Assembly (NCBI GenBank): GCA_964247055.1
Contig: OZ176050.1
Coordinates: 2,604,001-2,668,000, forward strand
From: Paragordius varius
Taxonomy: Eukaryota; Nematomorpha
Reading direction: 5' to 3'
Length of the DNA: 64,000 bases
The translations under genes and the position numbers were made by a program. This document shows, piece after piece, positions 23,964-36,769 of the stretch (the first letter of the stretch is position 1; the number at the start of each line of letters is the position of its first letter). Under the pieces are notes generated by a model, which saw only the letters and a program-made list of their open reading frames with translations, had not been told where the DNA came from and did no database searches.

Positions 23964-25105
23964 AAATGAACGGTGTAGAGAACGCCAATTTGAAAAAAAT
24001 ATAGTTCAAAAATTACAGAAGTTTTCATGTAAATATGGTTAATTTTTAAAATAAATTTCGAAATGCCGCTTAACAAATTATTTATAAAAATTATGATAAG
24101 AATGAATAAAAGGTATAATTTTCTATGGACGTTTATTATTAAAAATTTTTTAGCTTAATAAACATTTCGGTTTCCTTTTTAGAACGAAAGCAATCCAAGA
24201 CCGCTTATGGAAATGTTAAACACAAGAATGAAAGTAAAGGGCAAAGGGAAAAAGTCATTTCAAAAGAAGAAACGACGCAAGTTGTTGCAAAGCGCAAACT
24301 ATAATGTGTATCGTTTTCATGGAATAACACATCCTTTCAATTTACGGCTTCAGTTTTAGAATCTACAAGATTCTCTATGTCAGCGCTGGTGTCTTCAATT
24401 GTTTTAGGAGAAGATGCATTGTTAACTGTACTAATTACGTTTTGACAATTGCTAGTTGGGGACAAATTGGCGGTGGTTGAGTAAGGATGGGGTGTATTCG
24501 TTGGATTTAGTTGAAAAGCTGATGGAGAATTTTGTGGTTGAAAATTGAAAGTTGCAAGATTTGATCTTCATCCATCATAAATGGTACTAAACAGGTACTG
24601 CATTGGTTAAAAGGTTTATGACAAGTTTGACAAATTATAAAACTCATTATTGATCAATGTCTGCGTGTAATATTTATTGAAATATTGAAAAACACAACAT
24701 GTAATTGTAAGATATTTTTATATGACGATAATTTTGATTGTTAATACCAATCTTAAACATGACGTATTAAACCATCAATAAAACGTCAATTTCTTATATA
24801 TAAAATATGGTAAATTAATATTAATATAAATATTTAGTAATAACCTCGGAATTTTGATTGTGGTTTGTTTTTCGAATTTTAATTGAACAAATTATTTTTC
24901 AATGTACTGGCAAAATAAATAAAAATTATAGAGCCATAGAAATGTTCTTTATCGTATTATATAAATAAAGTGTATTTAATATTTTAGGGTTTAACTATCG
25001 TTTTTACTAGGCTCCGAAATACCATAGTTTATCAATATTTTATTCAATATTAAATTCTGTTAATAAGTATGCATATTTTAAAATAATTATTTTGATTATA
25101 TATAC

Positions 25106-26483
25106 CAGGGGTGGCCAACCTTTTTTTCTGGCGGTCACGTATGAATATTAAGTAATAAAAGATGAATTTATCATATATATATATGTATATCCCTATTTAC
25201 TATTGGGGTGACTAGCACAGGTCATTACAAAATAAATATTACAAAAAATTATTATTTTGGGGTATTTATTTTTATATAGAATCTTAATTTGCTTAAAATG
25301 ATGATTCAAAAGACCTCTGGTTACCACAACAGTGTACAAATACTAAAATTTTTACATTCAATTATAAATTTATAATGGATAATTAACTGTATATCTTGCA
25401 ACGGATTTCTGATGATTGAAGTAAAAAATGGATTTGTAGCTCTTGGCCAAGATCCTTATAATTTACCAGATTTTATGGATTGCATACCATATTCGTCAAG
25501 ATTCGTCAAATCGAAAAGAGTGTCGCGTTAAAGTTTTTAGTTTAGTTAGAAGGAATTGGTATTGACATAGTTAACTGGTTAATACAGAAAGAGAGTTAAG
25601 CCGGCTGCATTTTTACAAAGATTAGGAAAAAATTTTACTACAACTATATATTTTTAACAGACAAAAGATTATTATATCCACAATTAAAAGATATCGCTGC
25701 TTCTTGCTTTTTGATGCAATATCTCAGAAAAATTGCACATTGCAAATCAATTGAAAAACAGTGATATAAAACATTTTTCTAATTTTACATAATCAATGTT
25801 TCTTATAAAATGTCAATGATATTGCTTTTCTAATTAAGATTTTTGTCAATACATAAACTCAAAATACATTTCTATGTTTTATGTCCGTATGTTAAATTCT
25901 AAAATACTCTACCGTTTTCTTAAAGTAAAGTTTCCAGATTTGGATGTCGAATAAAAACTAATCAGAGATCGTTAAAATTTGGAATTTTGATTGAAAATTC
26001 TCCTGATATCATATGACTAAATGTGGAATACTTGATGTTTCTATAAAAAATATTTATAAGATTGAGTATGCCACAATTCACAAAATTTTTCAGATTCATA
26101 TAAAGTCAGTGGAATTCTAGGCAAGATTCCAAATGTTTATTAGTTAATAGTGATATCTGTTTAGTTTTAATGATAATCATATAAGAAAAAGCCGTGCAAA
26201 TAAATATGTGGATCCAAAAAAGCAAGGAAAAGTTTACCAATTTACCAAATATGTGGGTATTTATCTTTAATTTAAGTTAGTTATATATAAATTTTTATTA
26301 ACAAGTGATTTTTTTTAAACACAAATTTGAATAAATTATGAAAAATATATTAAAAATTTGTGGAAAATAAATTCTATGCAAAAATTTTTTTTTATTTTTA
26401 ATAAAATTATCAGATTCAGACGGTCACGTCTTAAAAGCTTGCGGGCACGAATTCGCCCGCGGTCGACCGTTTTGTCAACCCTG
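25106..26483 (+). mobile_element. CAGGGGTGGCC-type element, unit 5
   Basis: Same family as 20200-21588, with left end CAGGGGTGGCCAACC and right end GTCAACCCTG. An internal block near 26425 (gcgggcacgaattcg) is the subterminal partner of the left end. Confidence 0.7.
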
Positions 26484-26489
26484 TTATGA

Positions 26490-27012
26490 ATACCATTGCA
26501 CTTCAAGAGTGTTTTAGAACACTTCAAGTTGGTCCTTGAACATTTCAAATTGGTCTTTAAAATTTATAATTTTTGCATTTATTTTTTTATTTTATTATTT
26601 ATTAACCTAATTTTTTTATTTATTATGTATTTATTCATTTAAAAATATAATTTTATTGAAAAACCACTTTTTTGTTTCAAACTATTTTTTTTTTAATTGA
26701 ACAAAATTATTGACTTTTATATGTTTTTAATGAAATTTTTTTATTAATAACCCAGAAAACTTATATATTTTTTCATTTCGTGTTAAAATCTTATAAATAT
26801 CCAAAATTATTTTCAAAAAATTATTAAAGATATACGGTTCCTTTATAATTTGTTACATAATAGAAAATAGGTTAAAAACAATAAAATAGATAAATTATTT
26901 ACGATTTGATTGATAAAAGTTAAAAACAAAACAAAAAAGTCAAAGGACCAACTTAAACTGTTTAAGAACCAACTTGAATTGTTCAAGGACACTCTTGAAG
27001 TGTAAATGGTAT
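26490..27012. mobile_element. Foldback-type MITE with CACTTCAAGAGTG ends
   Basis: About 520 bp with inverted ends (ATACCATTGCACTTCAAG on the left, reverse partner CTTGAAGTGTAAATGGTAT on the right). Each end carries several short repeats of the type GGTCCTTGAAC, making an arm of about 65 bp. The centre is AT-rich and non-coding. The left end alone also occurs in T1-T3 and unit 4 just before the hAT 3' end (about 385-435). Confidence 0.65.
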
Positions 27013-27189
27013 ATTAAAAATTATTTAATAATACTACTTTTTAAATATATAAAATAATATTTAAAATGAATTAAAGATATTGTTCTCACAAAAAATTTCA
27101 TTTAGCTTTGTGCAAATTTATACCATTTTTGGATTTGGAGTATTTAACATAAAAGTGTAAATTTTTCTTAAATTAATCGTTCACAAAGC

Positions 27190-27449
27190 AGAAACATAGC
27201 TTGCATTTCTGGCACCCGGTGCATGAATCCGTGATGGCGCCCCTCCCCCTCCATACGATCCCTTGCATTTTAAAATTCAAATCGTGGTTACGACCACTCA
27301 TAATTGTGTGATTTTTTTGTGGATTATTTATAATAATAACTTTAAATACCTATTTTTTTGAAATACAGATCAAATTTTTATAAAATTTGCCCCCCTTTGT
27401 TCTATGGCCTAGCGCATCAGCCTCCCTTTCCCCCTCTAGCTACGCCTCT
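27190..27449. mobile_element. CAGAGGCGTAGC-type MITE, unit 6
   Basis: Same element at the same relative position as in unit 5, so it was inserted before the units multiplied. Confidence 0.7.
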
Positions 27450-28724
27450 CTCCTAAAGTCAAAAGTATTATTTAAATGCTAGTAAATTATATATTAGAAT
27501 ATATATATATATATATATATTATCAAGTTTGTGCACAGTGTAATTATATATTTATAAAAATGCACAACTTCGAAGCAATAACATTCAATACTATGATACT
27601 GAATTGAGAAGGCATTTGAGATGTCTGAGCACGTAAATAATGATTAACACTTCAAACAGACTTGTACAGGAAATTGTAACGATTGTTGGTTGATATTCCA
27701 CTACTTTTAAAACCTATTTTGCATAATTATATACTTAACAATTCCTAATCATGTAAGAATCTAAAATAAAACAGTATAAATTTATATCTCATAAACCAGA
27801 TGACAAAAAAATTCAAAAATAAAAAACAATATTTTTGGTGTTATTTTGATTTAGAAGTTTATTTTATTAATAAAATATGAATGTTAAGATTTTAATAGTG
27901 AGTTTAGGTTTAATTAAAAAAAATCATTTTAATATGGTTTCATTAAATTTTTTGTCTTTTAAGCGTGGTAAAAGAAAAACGCCATTTTTTGATCTGAAAT
28001 TATATAGAAACCCTGACTATATGATTTTAGGCTATTTTTATATTTAAAATATCCCCTAAAATGATAATATACGATAATATTTCAGATTTTATCATTATTT
28101 GTTATCATTAATAATCCTTAATTTTTACTTTTTGCCCGATTTCGATTTTCTCCAATATTACAAAAACTAGGTTGTCAACAAATAAAATTTTATGCGGCAA
28201 ATGAATACGCTGGTCATAAGCTATCTCATGAAAAAAATTGACCCTTTTTTTGAACACAATGTATATATAATTAATATTTTAGAAATTGACGTTTTATTGT
28301 TAGTAAACACGTCATGTTTAAGATTGGTATTAAAAATCGAAATTATCGTCATATAAAAATATCTTTCAATTATATAATGTTGTGTTTTTTAATATTATGA
28401 TAAATCGTACACGCATACATTGATCAATAATGAGTTTTATAATTTGTCAAACTTGTCATAAACCTTTTAACTAATGTAGTTAGTACTTGTTTAGTTGTAT
28501 CATTAATTAAGGCGGTTTTATCAGTATCTGATGATGCTGTATTGTTATAATTAATATTAGCGTCATTTTACGAATTATTAATTGTATCGTTTTCATGGAA
28601 TAACACATCCTCCCATTTACGGCTTCAGTTTTTAGAATCTACAAGATTCTCTATATCAGCGCTAGTGTCATCAATCGTTTTAGGTGATGGATTGTTAACT
28701 GTACTAATTACGTTTTGATAATTG

Positions 28725-28910
28725 CTAGATAGGCGGCGGGTGAGTATTATTGGGGTGATTCGTTGTATTTAGTTGAAAAGGTGATGGAGAATTTTGTGGT
28801 TGAACATTGAAAGTTGCAAGATTTGGATCTTCATCCATGATAAATGGTATTAAACAAGTACTGCATTGGTTAAAAGGTTTATAACAAGTTTGACAAATTA
28901 TAAAACTCAT
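28725..28910 (-). pseudogene. Unknown array gene, right-arm reverse copy in unit 6
   Basis: 61-codon reverse frame that keeps the real start (MSFIICQTCYKPFNQC) with the cysteine knuckle. Homology continues past the frame end to about 28500, deeper into the gene than in other right arms. Confidence 0.6.
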
Positions 28911-29388
28911 TATTAATCAATGTCTGCGTGTACTATTTATTGAAATATTGAAAAACACAACATTATGTAATTAGAGGATAATTTTATATGACGATAATTT
29001 TGATTGTTAATACCAATCTTAAACATGACGTATTAAACCGTTAATAAAACATCAATTTCTTGTATATAAAATATGATAAATTAATAGTAATATAAATATT
29101 GATCAATAACCTCGGAATTATGATTTACGTGGTTTGATAGTTTTCGAATTTTAATTGAACAAATTATTTTTCAATGTACTTAAATATGTAGGCAAAATAA
29201 ATAAAAATTATAGAGCCATAGAAATGTTTATTATCGTATTCTATAAATAAAGTGTATTTAATATTTTAGGGTTTGACTATCGTTTTTACTATGCTCCGTA
29301 ATACCATACTTTATTAATATTTTATTCAATATTAAATTCTGTTAATAAGTATGCATATTTTTATAACAATTATTTTAATGATATCTAC

Positions 29389-30448
29389 CAGGGGTGGCCA
29401 ACCATTTTTTCTCGCGGTCACGTATAATTATTTAATAAATATTCATTTATCACAATATATATATATATATATATATGCCTATTTACGAATTGGGGTGACT
29501 AGCACAGGTCATTACAAAATAAATACTACAAAAAATAATTATTTAGGGGTATTTATTTTTATATAGAATTTTAATTTTATTAAGATATATAATGATGATT
29601 CGGAAGACCTCTGGTTACTACAATGAGTGTACAAATACTATAACTTTTACATTCAATTATGAATTTATAATGGATAATTAACTGTACATCTTGCAACGGA
29701 CAGTTGAAGTAAAATATATATTTGTAGCTCTTGGCAAGTTCTTTATAATTAACCAGATTTTATAGTGCTTACCAGGTTTGAAATAATGGACATATACTTC
29801 AAGATAATCGTCAAATCGAAAAGAGTGTCGGGCCGCAGTTTTTCGGTTTATTTCTATGTTTTATTACCGTATGTTGAATTTAAAACTAAAATACTCTACC
29901 ATTTTCTTAAAGAGTTTCCAGATTTGGATGTCGAATAAAAACTAATCAGAGATTTGGAATTTTGATTGAAATATCCTGATGTCATATGACGAAATGTGAA
30001 ACACTTAATGTTTCTAAAAAAATATTTAATAAGATTGAGTATGCCCCAATTCACAAAATTTTTCTGATTTATATAAAGTCAGTGGAATTCTAGGTAGGAT
30101 TTTATATTTTCATTAGTTAATGGTGATCTCTGTTTAGTTTTAATGACAATCACATAAGAAAAAGCCGTTCACATAAATATGTGGATCCAAAATTAAAAAG
30201 TGTAGCAATTTTCCAAATATGTGGGTATTTATCTTTAATTTAGGTTAGTTATAAGAAATTTTTGTTAACAGGTAAATTTTTTTAAACACAAATTAAAATA
30301 AATTATGAAAAAAAAATTAAAAATTTTGTGGAAAATAAACTCTATGCAAAAATATTTTTTACATTTTTTATAAAATTTTTAAATTCAGGGTACGTCTTAA
30401 AATTTGCGGGCACGAATTCGACCGCGGTCGACCGTTTTGCCAACCATG
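29389..30448 (+). mobile_element. CAGGGGTGGCC-type element, unit 6 (internally deleted)
   Basis: Same ends as the other copies but about 300 bp shorter, with the loss in the middle (after about 29850). Confidence 0.7.
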
Positions 30449-30747
30449 TTATATACCGTATATTGAAGATTCTTATCGCCCGTCATTTTTGCCTTTACTT
30501 AACGAGCCTATTTCGGAAAGGGCAAAAAAGTTGAGACTTTGGCGCCCGCCCTTAATATTTAAAATTATTTATAATACTGATTTACTTTTTAAATATATAT
30601 AATATAAATGATATATAAAATGAATTAAGGATATTGTTCTCACTAAAAAATTTCATTTAGCTTTGTGTGATCAAATTTTTGCCATTTTTTGATTTGGAGT
30701 ATTTAGCATAAAAGTGAAATTTTTTTTTAAATCAATTGTTCATAAAG

Positions 30748-30925
30748 CAGAGGCGTAGCTTACATTTCTGGCACCCGGTGCATGAATCCGTGATGGCGCC
30801 CCTACCATTCCATGTGACCCCTTGCAAAAAAATCAAATTCAAACCGTGGTTATGACCACACATAATTGTGTGTTTTTTTGATGCATTATTTAAAATAATA
30901 ACTTTTAAATACCTATTTTTTTGAA
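30748..30925. mobile_element. CAGAGGCGTAGC-type MITE, truncated, unit 7
   Basis: The left end is well kept (CAGAGGCGTAGCTT). The right part is missing where it joins the reverse arm near 30925. Confidence 0.65.
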
Positions 30926-31212
30926 TTAAATATAAGATTTTCTATGTCAGCGCTGGTGTCTTCAATTGTTTTAGGAGAAGATGCATTGTTAACTGTACTA
31001 ATTACGTTTTGATAGTTGCTAGTTGGGGACAAATTGGCGGCGGTTGGGTAAGGATGGGGTGTATTCGTTGTATTTAGTTGAAAAGGTGATGGAGAATTTT
31101 GTGGTAAAATTGAAAGTTGCAAGATTTGGTCTTCATCCATGATAAATTGTATTAAACAAGTACTGCATTGGTTAAAAGGTTTATGATAAGTTTGACAAAT
31201 TATAAAACTCAT
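30913..31212 (-). pseudogene. Unknown array gene, right-arm reverse copy in unit 7
   Basis: 99-codon reverse frame starting MSFIICQTYHKPFNQC. It is broken relative to unit 4 and cut short at its 3' side by the junction with other repeat sequence near 30925. Confidence 0.6.
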
Positions 31213-31680
31213 TATTAAACATGTCTGCGTGTACCATTTATTAAAATATTGAAAAACACAACATTATGTAATTAATTTTATATGACGATAATTTTGATTG
31301 TTAATACCAATCTTAAACATGACGTATTAAACCATCAATGAAACGTCAATTTCTTGTATATAAAATATGATAAATTAATAGTAATATAAATAATTAGCAA
31401 TAACCTCGAAATTTCGATTTAAGTGGCTTGATAGTTTTCGAATTTTAATTGAACAAATGATTTTTCAATGTATTTAAATATGTAGGCAAAATAAATAAAA
31501 ATTATAGAGCCATAGAAATGTTCATTATCGTATTCTATAAATAAAGAGTATTTAATATTTTAGGTTTGACTATCGTTTTTACTATACTCCGTAATACCAT
31601 ACTTTATTAATATTTTATTCAATATTAAATTCTGTTAATAAGTATGCATATTTAAAAAAAAATATTTTGATGATATATAC

Positions 31681-33060
31681 CAGGGGTGGCCAACCTTTTT
31701 TTCTCGCGGTCTGGTATAAATATTAAGTAATAAAAGATTCATTTATTAAAGCATATATATATATCCCTATTTACGTATTGGGGTGACTAGCACAGGTCAT
31801 TACAAAATAAATATTACAAAAAATTATTATTTTGGGGTATTTATTTTTAAATAAAATTTAATTTTATTAAAATATATAATGATGATTCAGAAGACCTCTG
31901 GTTACCACAACAGTGTATAAATACTAAAACTTTTACATTCAATTATTAAATTTATAATGGATAATTAACTGTACATCTTGCAACGGATTATAGTTGAAGT
32001 AAAAAATATATATGTAGCTCTTGGCAAAGATCTTATAATTTACCTTATTTTATAGATTACTGCATACCTGGTTTAAAATAATGGACATATGCTTCAAGTT
32101 AGCCGTCAAATCGAAAAGAGTGTCGCGCCGCAAATTTTCGGTTTAGTTAAAAGGAATTGGTGCTGACATAGTTAACTAATTAATACAGATAGAAGATGGT
32201 TAAGTCGTGCTGCATTTTTAGAAAGATTAGGAAAATTTTTACTACAACTATTTATATATATAATAGACGAAGGATTAATATATCCACAATTAAAAGATCT
32301 AAAATCGCTTCTTGATCTAGCTTTTTGATGCACTATCTCAGAAAAAGGGCACATTGCAGATCAATGGAAAACAGTGATTTAAAATTTAATTGACATAATC
32401 TGAAATGTTGCTTTTAAATATATCGATAATATAATAAATCATTTTGAGAAAAGATTTTTGTCAATACATAAACTCAAATACATTTCAATGTTTTATATCC
32501 GTTTGATAATATGTCGATTTTAAAAGTTAAATACTCTACCGTTTTCTTAAAGCAAATTTTACAGATTTGGATGTGGAATAAAAACTAATCAGAGATCGTT
32601 AACATTTGGAATTTCGATTGAAAATTATCCTGATGTCATATGACTAAATGCGGAACACTTGATGTTTCTTTAAAAAATATTTAAAAAAATTGAGTATGTC
32701 ATAATTCAGAAAGTTTTTCAAAATTAGATTCATATAAAGCCAGTGCAGTTCTCATACAAGATTCCAAATGTTTATCAGTTAATCGTGATCTCTAAGAAAA
32801 AGCCGATTCATATAAATATGTCGATCCACAAAAGAATTAAAAAATGCAGCAATTTACCAAATATGTGGGTATTTATCTTTCATTTACGTTAGCTTTATGT
32901 AAATAACAGGTGAATTTTTTCAAACACGAATAAAAAGAAAATATGAAAAATAAATTAAAATTTTGTGGAAAATAAATTCTATGCAAAAATATTTTTTACA
33001 TTTTTTATAAATTTCAGACGGTTACGAATTCGACCGCGGTCGACCGTTTTGCCACCCCTG
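31681..33060 (+). mobile_element. CAGGGGTGGCC-type element, unit 7
   Basis: 1380 bp with both ends clear (CAGGGGTGGCC and GCCACCCCTG). The flanks ATATATAC and TTATGTAC resemble each other as an eroded 8-bp duplication. This is the best-preserved copy in length. Confidence 0.75.
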
Positions 33061-33349
33061 TTATGTACCATATATTGAAGATTCTTATCGCCCGTCATTT
33101 TTGCGTTTACTTTTAAAAACGAGCCTATTTCGGGAAAAAAGTTAGACTTTCGGAGCCTGCCCTTGCTTGATATTTAAAATTATTTAATAATACTGCTTTT
33201 TAATATATATATATTATATAAAATGAATTAAGGATATTGCTCTCACCGAATAAATTTCTTTTAGCTTTGTGTAATGAAATTTTGCCATTGTTTGATATGG
33301 AGTATTTAGCATAAAAGTGTAATTTTTCTTAAATCAATCGTTCCTAAAA

Positions 33350-33622
33350 GGAGAAGCGTAGCTTGCATTTCTGGCGTCTGTGCATGAATCCGTGATGGCG
33401 CCCTCTCCCTCTCCATGTGACCCCTTGCATTTTAAAAAAATTCAAATTTAAACCGTGGTTATGACCACACATAATTGTGTGTGTTTTTTTAAGTATTATT
33501 TAAAATAACAACTTTTAAAACCTATTTTTTGAAATAAATTTAAAAAAATAAAAAATCGGGCGCCCCTTCAACTGTGGCGCCCGGTCCATTAACCCCTCTT
33601 CCCCCCTCTAGCTATGCCTCTG
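33350..33622. mobile_element. CAGAGGCGTAGC-type MITE, partial unit 8
   Basis: The right end CTAGCTATGCCTCTG is followed by TCCCAAAG, the expected target duplication. Confidence 0.7.
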
Positions 33623-33686
33623 TCCCAAAGCCAAAAGTATTATAAAAATCCTAGTACAATTATAGGTCAAAATATAAATATATATA

Positions 33687-33806
33687 AGGGCTTGGAAAGA
33701 ACCGGTTCAACCGCTAAATTTATAAGAAACCAACGCGGTTCCTGTTCCATTTCCCCGGGGTTCTGTTCCACTTGTTCAGGAACCGACCCGGTTCCGGTTC
33801 CAAGCC

Positions 33807-33809
<3 letters not shown>
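33687..33809. mobile_element. Short CAGGGCTTGG-type MITE rich in GGTTCC
   Basis: About 120 bp with ends AGGGCTTGGAA and TTCCAAGCCCT and an inside of repeated CCGGTTCC blocks. It is inserted in TA-rich sequence, so the target duplication (ATATATA) is not informative. Its GC content is far above the surroundings. A longer relative is at 42906-43815. Confidence 0.68.
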
Positions 33810-33844
<35 letters not shown>

Positions 33845-34457
33845 CAAGTTTGTGCACAGTGTAATCTATATATTTATAAAAATGGACAACTTCGAAGCAA
33901 TAACGTTCAATACTAGATACAGAATTAAGTAGGCATTTGAGATGTCAACCTACGTTTTAAAATAATGATTAATAACCGTGCATTATAAATAAAATTTTTA
34001 ATATATATATATCAATTTTTGGTAATTTTAATAATTACCATTTCATATTATAAATACAGAATTGCGATAATGTTTATTTGTTATATTCGCGTTTACAAAA
34101 AATATATAAATAAGTTTTGAAACGCATATATGGAGAAAATCCACCAATTAATTATTCTGCTTACGAACCTGATTAAGTTGTCTAGATATTAAATTATTAA
34201 GGTGACCAGACGTCCCGCTTTTTCACACTTTGTCCCGCGTCCCGCTACGTTTTTAAAATGTCCCGCTTTTTCACGATTATTTAAAAAAAATTTTTAATAC
34301 AAATAAATTTTTTTATCCGTTTATATTTTTTATCATTAAATATCTTTAAAATCTATTCAATTTTAAATTAAAATTTTTTATTTTTAAATTAAAAATTTAT
34401 TTTTTTCCAATTTATATCATAGATTATACACTTTGCTTCCTACTACTACTGTCATCA

Positions 34458-34877
34458 TTATCAAAAAGCCAAGTTACCACAAATCTCTAGATTAAAAGAC
34501 AAATTAATACCACAAATCGGTAGCTTACACGTTTATTTCAGAAAATTAAGGTAATATAATATTTACTATGCTAATATTTTAGTTTTATTACTTGCTAACA
34601 TATCAAAAAGCCAAATTAATACCACAAATCGGTAGCTTAAAAGACAAATTGATACCACAAATCGGTACCTTACACGTTTATTCCAGAAAATTAAGGTAAT
34701 ATAATATTTATACTAATATTTTAGTTTTATTACTTGCCAACATTATTAAAAAGCCAAATTAATACTTGAAATCGGTAGCTTAAAAGACAAATTGATACCA
34801 CAAATCGGTACCTTACACGTTTATTCCAGAAAATTAAGGTAATATAATATTTATTATACTAATAGTAGTTTATAAAT
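34458..34877 (+). repeat. Three 140-bp direct repeats before the transposase
   Basis: Repeats begin near 34458, 34601 and 34743. Each contains AAAAAGCCAA, one or two ACAAATCGGTA blocks, ACACGTTTATT and AGAAAATTAAGGTAATA. They sit inside the hAT 5' region, directly before the transposase ATG. They could be transposase-binding or promoter repeats; this is inference. Confidence 0.8.
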
Positions 34878-36480
34878 ATGAGCACAAAAAGAGGTTGTAA
34901 ATTCAACGATGAATTAATGAAAGATTTTCCTTTTATGAAAAAAAAGAAGGATGAATCATTTGTTAAATGTTTTATATGTGAGTGGGAATTCACCCTAGTG
35001 CATGGCGGCAAGCATGATATTAGAAAGCATATGGAAACACAAAAACATAAAAAATGTTTAGATATGGTGGCATCATCTTTCAAAATGAGCGACATTTTTC
35101 GAAAAACCGCTTTTGGAGAGGAAGAAAAGAATTTGGCACTAGATGAGGCCGTGTTATCTTTTCACGCCGTTAATCACAATCCTTCCTTTAGATCTATGGA
35201 CTGTACCTCACAGGTTTTCGCACGTTATTCCATAAAAAATTTACATATGCCCGTACAAAGGCTGAAGCCATTGTGTGCAATGTCCTTTCGCCACATGCAT
35301 TTTCTGAAATACAAAAAGATTTGCTGAAAATTAATTTCATATCGCTATACTTTGATGCATCTCACAAGGAAACAAAATTATTTTCCACTTTAATAAGATA
35401 TTTTGATCCAGAAACTGGAGTAATTAAAATTTTAGATATTATTTCGCTACCCGGTGTAAATTCCGACATAAGTTTTACTTCAATAATGAATATTTTAGAA
35501 AATAATAATTTAAAAGGCAAAATCATCGCATATTGCGCTGATACCATTACGAACTTCGGTGAAAAAGCAAGGAGGGGAACAAAAAATATTTTTCATAAAT
35601 TACAGATAATCTTAATCAAAACATTATTGGCGTTGGGTGTGCAGCGCATTTACACAACGCTATTCAAACAGCTACTGATTTGTTACCCCTAGATGTGGAA
35701 AATTTAGTTATTAAAATATATACCTTTTTATATATAGACGGTACGCGTTGAAACGCTCAAGAAATTCTGTGAAAATGCAGAAGTTCAATATCAAAAATGG
35801 ATATTGTAAAACTCGTTGGTTAGCTCTTCTGCCTGCTATCGAAAGAATTTTAAAAATGTATGATCCTTTAATGTCCTATTTTTTATCACAGGACAAATGT
35901 CCTACAACTTTGGAAAAGTTTTTTGAAAGTGATTTTTCAAAAATATGGATAGTCCTACATAATCAAGCGTCTCTCTTTCAAAAATGTTATTAAATTGATA
36001 GAAGGTGACAAAATTTCGGCTTAGAACCTAATTCCAATGTCAAGAAAGGTTAGAAAATAATTTTATACCATTAACCATCCGCAATATAAATAATTTAGAA
36101 AAACAAGGCTTAATAAATCGCCAAGATATCCTGTACCATATAAAAATGTTTTATACAAACTGTAAAGATTATTTGGAAGACTGGACGACGCAATTCAATG
36201 AAATTGAACATTTTCATTGGATAACATTAAAACCATAATTTAATTAGTGCGATGTTCAAAAATCATTTGATTATATCTGTTCCCAAAAATTCTTAGTTAA
36301 AAGATATATTAATAATGAAAAACCTAAATTATGGACAAAAAAATATACAGTAGAAAAGAAATGGTTGGAAATATTTCATCATTTTGAAGCCAACTATATT
36401 ACATACAATAATATTTAAAAAATTGTGGAATTTTCGCTATCTTTACCTGGAACCAACGCTGCTACTTAGTGCGTTTTTTC
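34878..36480 (+). pseudogene. hAT transposase (ZBED-like), broken
   Basis: The first frame starts at ATG 34878. A BED-type zinc finger is visible: C31 and C34 (CFIC), then H51 and H57 (KHMETQKH). The next frame (35273-35692) carries the hAT catalytic-core start (FDASHKETKLFSTLIRYFD) and the region with YCADTITNFGEKARRGT. A third (35748-35993) has the central helical part (KTRWLALLPAIERI). Further downstream come remnants near 36300-36480, including the C-terminal dimerisation motif (LSLPGTNAAT). The pieces lie in different frames with stops between them, so no working transposase is expected. The domain order matches hAT transposases of the ZBED group. Confidence 0.85.
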
Positions 36481-36769
36481 CACAGTAAATCAGGTGTGGA
36501 CATCGGAAAAATCAAATTTAAATGTTGAACCTTTAAAGACCGTTTTATCTGTCTAACATAATTTGACAAATTCTTGTGAATACTTTTACAATATTTTAAA
36601 AAAGGATGACAATCTGCTAAAACGCATTCACTCAAACAAAAAATATACCAAAGAATAAAATATATTTCTTATATTTATAAAGTTTTTATGTTAAAAAATA
36701 AACAAAATTACTTAAAATATTGTATAAGTCTTCATAATTTGTCAAATTATATTTAAACACATAAAATGG

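Larger units (their letters stand above)
21597..26483 (+). repeat. Unit 5 of the array, decayed
   Basis: This copy lacks the hAT 3' end. It starts with about 1.3 kb of other repeat sequence, including a small CAGAGGCGTAGC-type element, then has the left arm and full-length unknown gene (23082-23963), the right arm (about 24300-24830) and a CAGGGGTGGCC element (25106-26483). Confidence 0.8.
27013..30448 (+). repeat. Unit 6 of the array, shortened
   Basis: The first 1.2 kb parallels the left block of unit 5 (21.6-22.9 kb). The left arm is cut to about 28270-28494 and is followed at once by a right arm that reaches further into the unknown gene than in any other unit. A CAGGGGTGGCC element closes the unit (29389-30448). 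Confidence 0.78.
30449..33060 (+). repeat. Unit 7 of the array, shortened
   Basis: Only the right (reverse) arm of the inverted-repeat element remains (about 30925-31390). It is joined directly to a truncated small element at its left and followed by a CAGGGGTGGCC element (31681-33060). The left arm and loop are gone. Confidence 0.75.
33061..33965 (+). repeat. Partial unit 8 at the array end
   Basis: This is the left block as seen at the starts of units 5 and 6 (sequence after the CAGGGGTGGCC element, a CAGAGGCGTAGC element, a TA microsatellite, and the text around a GTGCACAGTG motif). It breaks off before any gene arm. A short CAGGGCTTGG-type element is inserted at 33687. Confidence 0.7.

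Noticed and set aside
1-33965. The array as a Polinton or other virus-derived element
   Set aside because: No polymerase B, integrase, capsid or packaging-ATPase motif was seen in any unit. The recognised parts are all plain DNA-transposon pieces plus an unknown gene.
34859-35095. Minus-strand frame of 78 codons
   Set aside because: It is the shadow of the hAT transposase BED-finger frame on the other strand.
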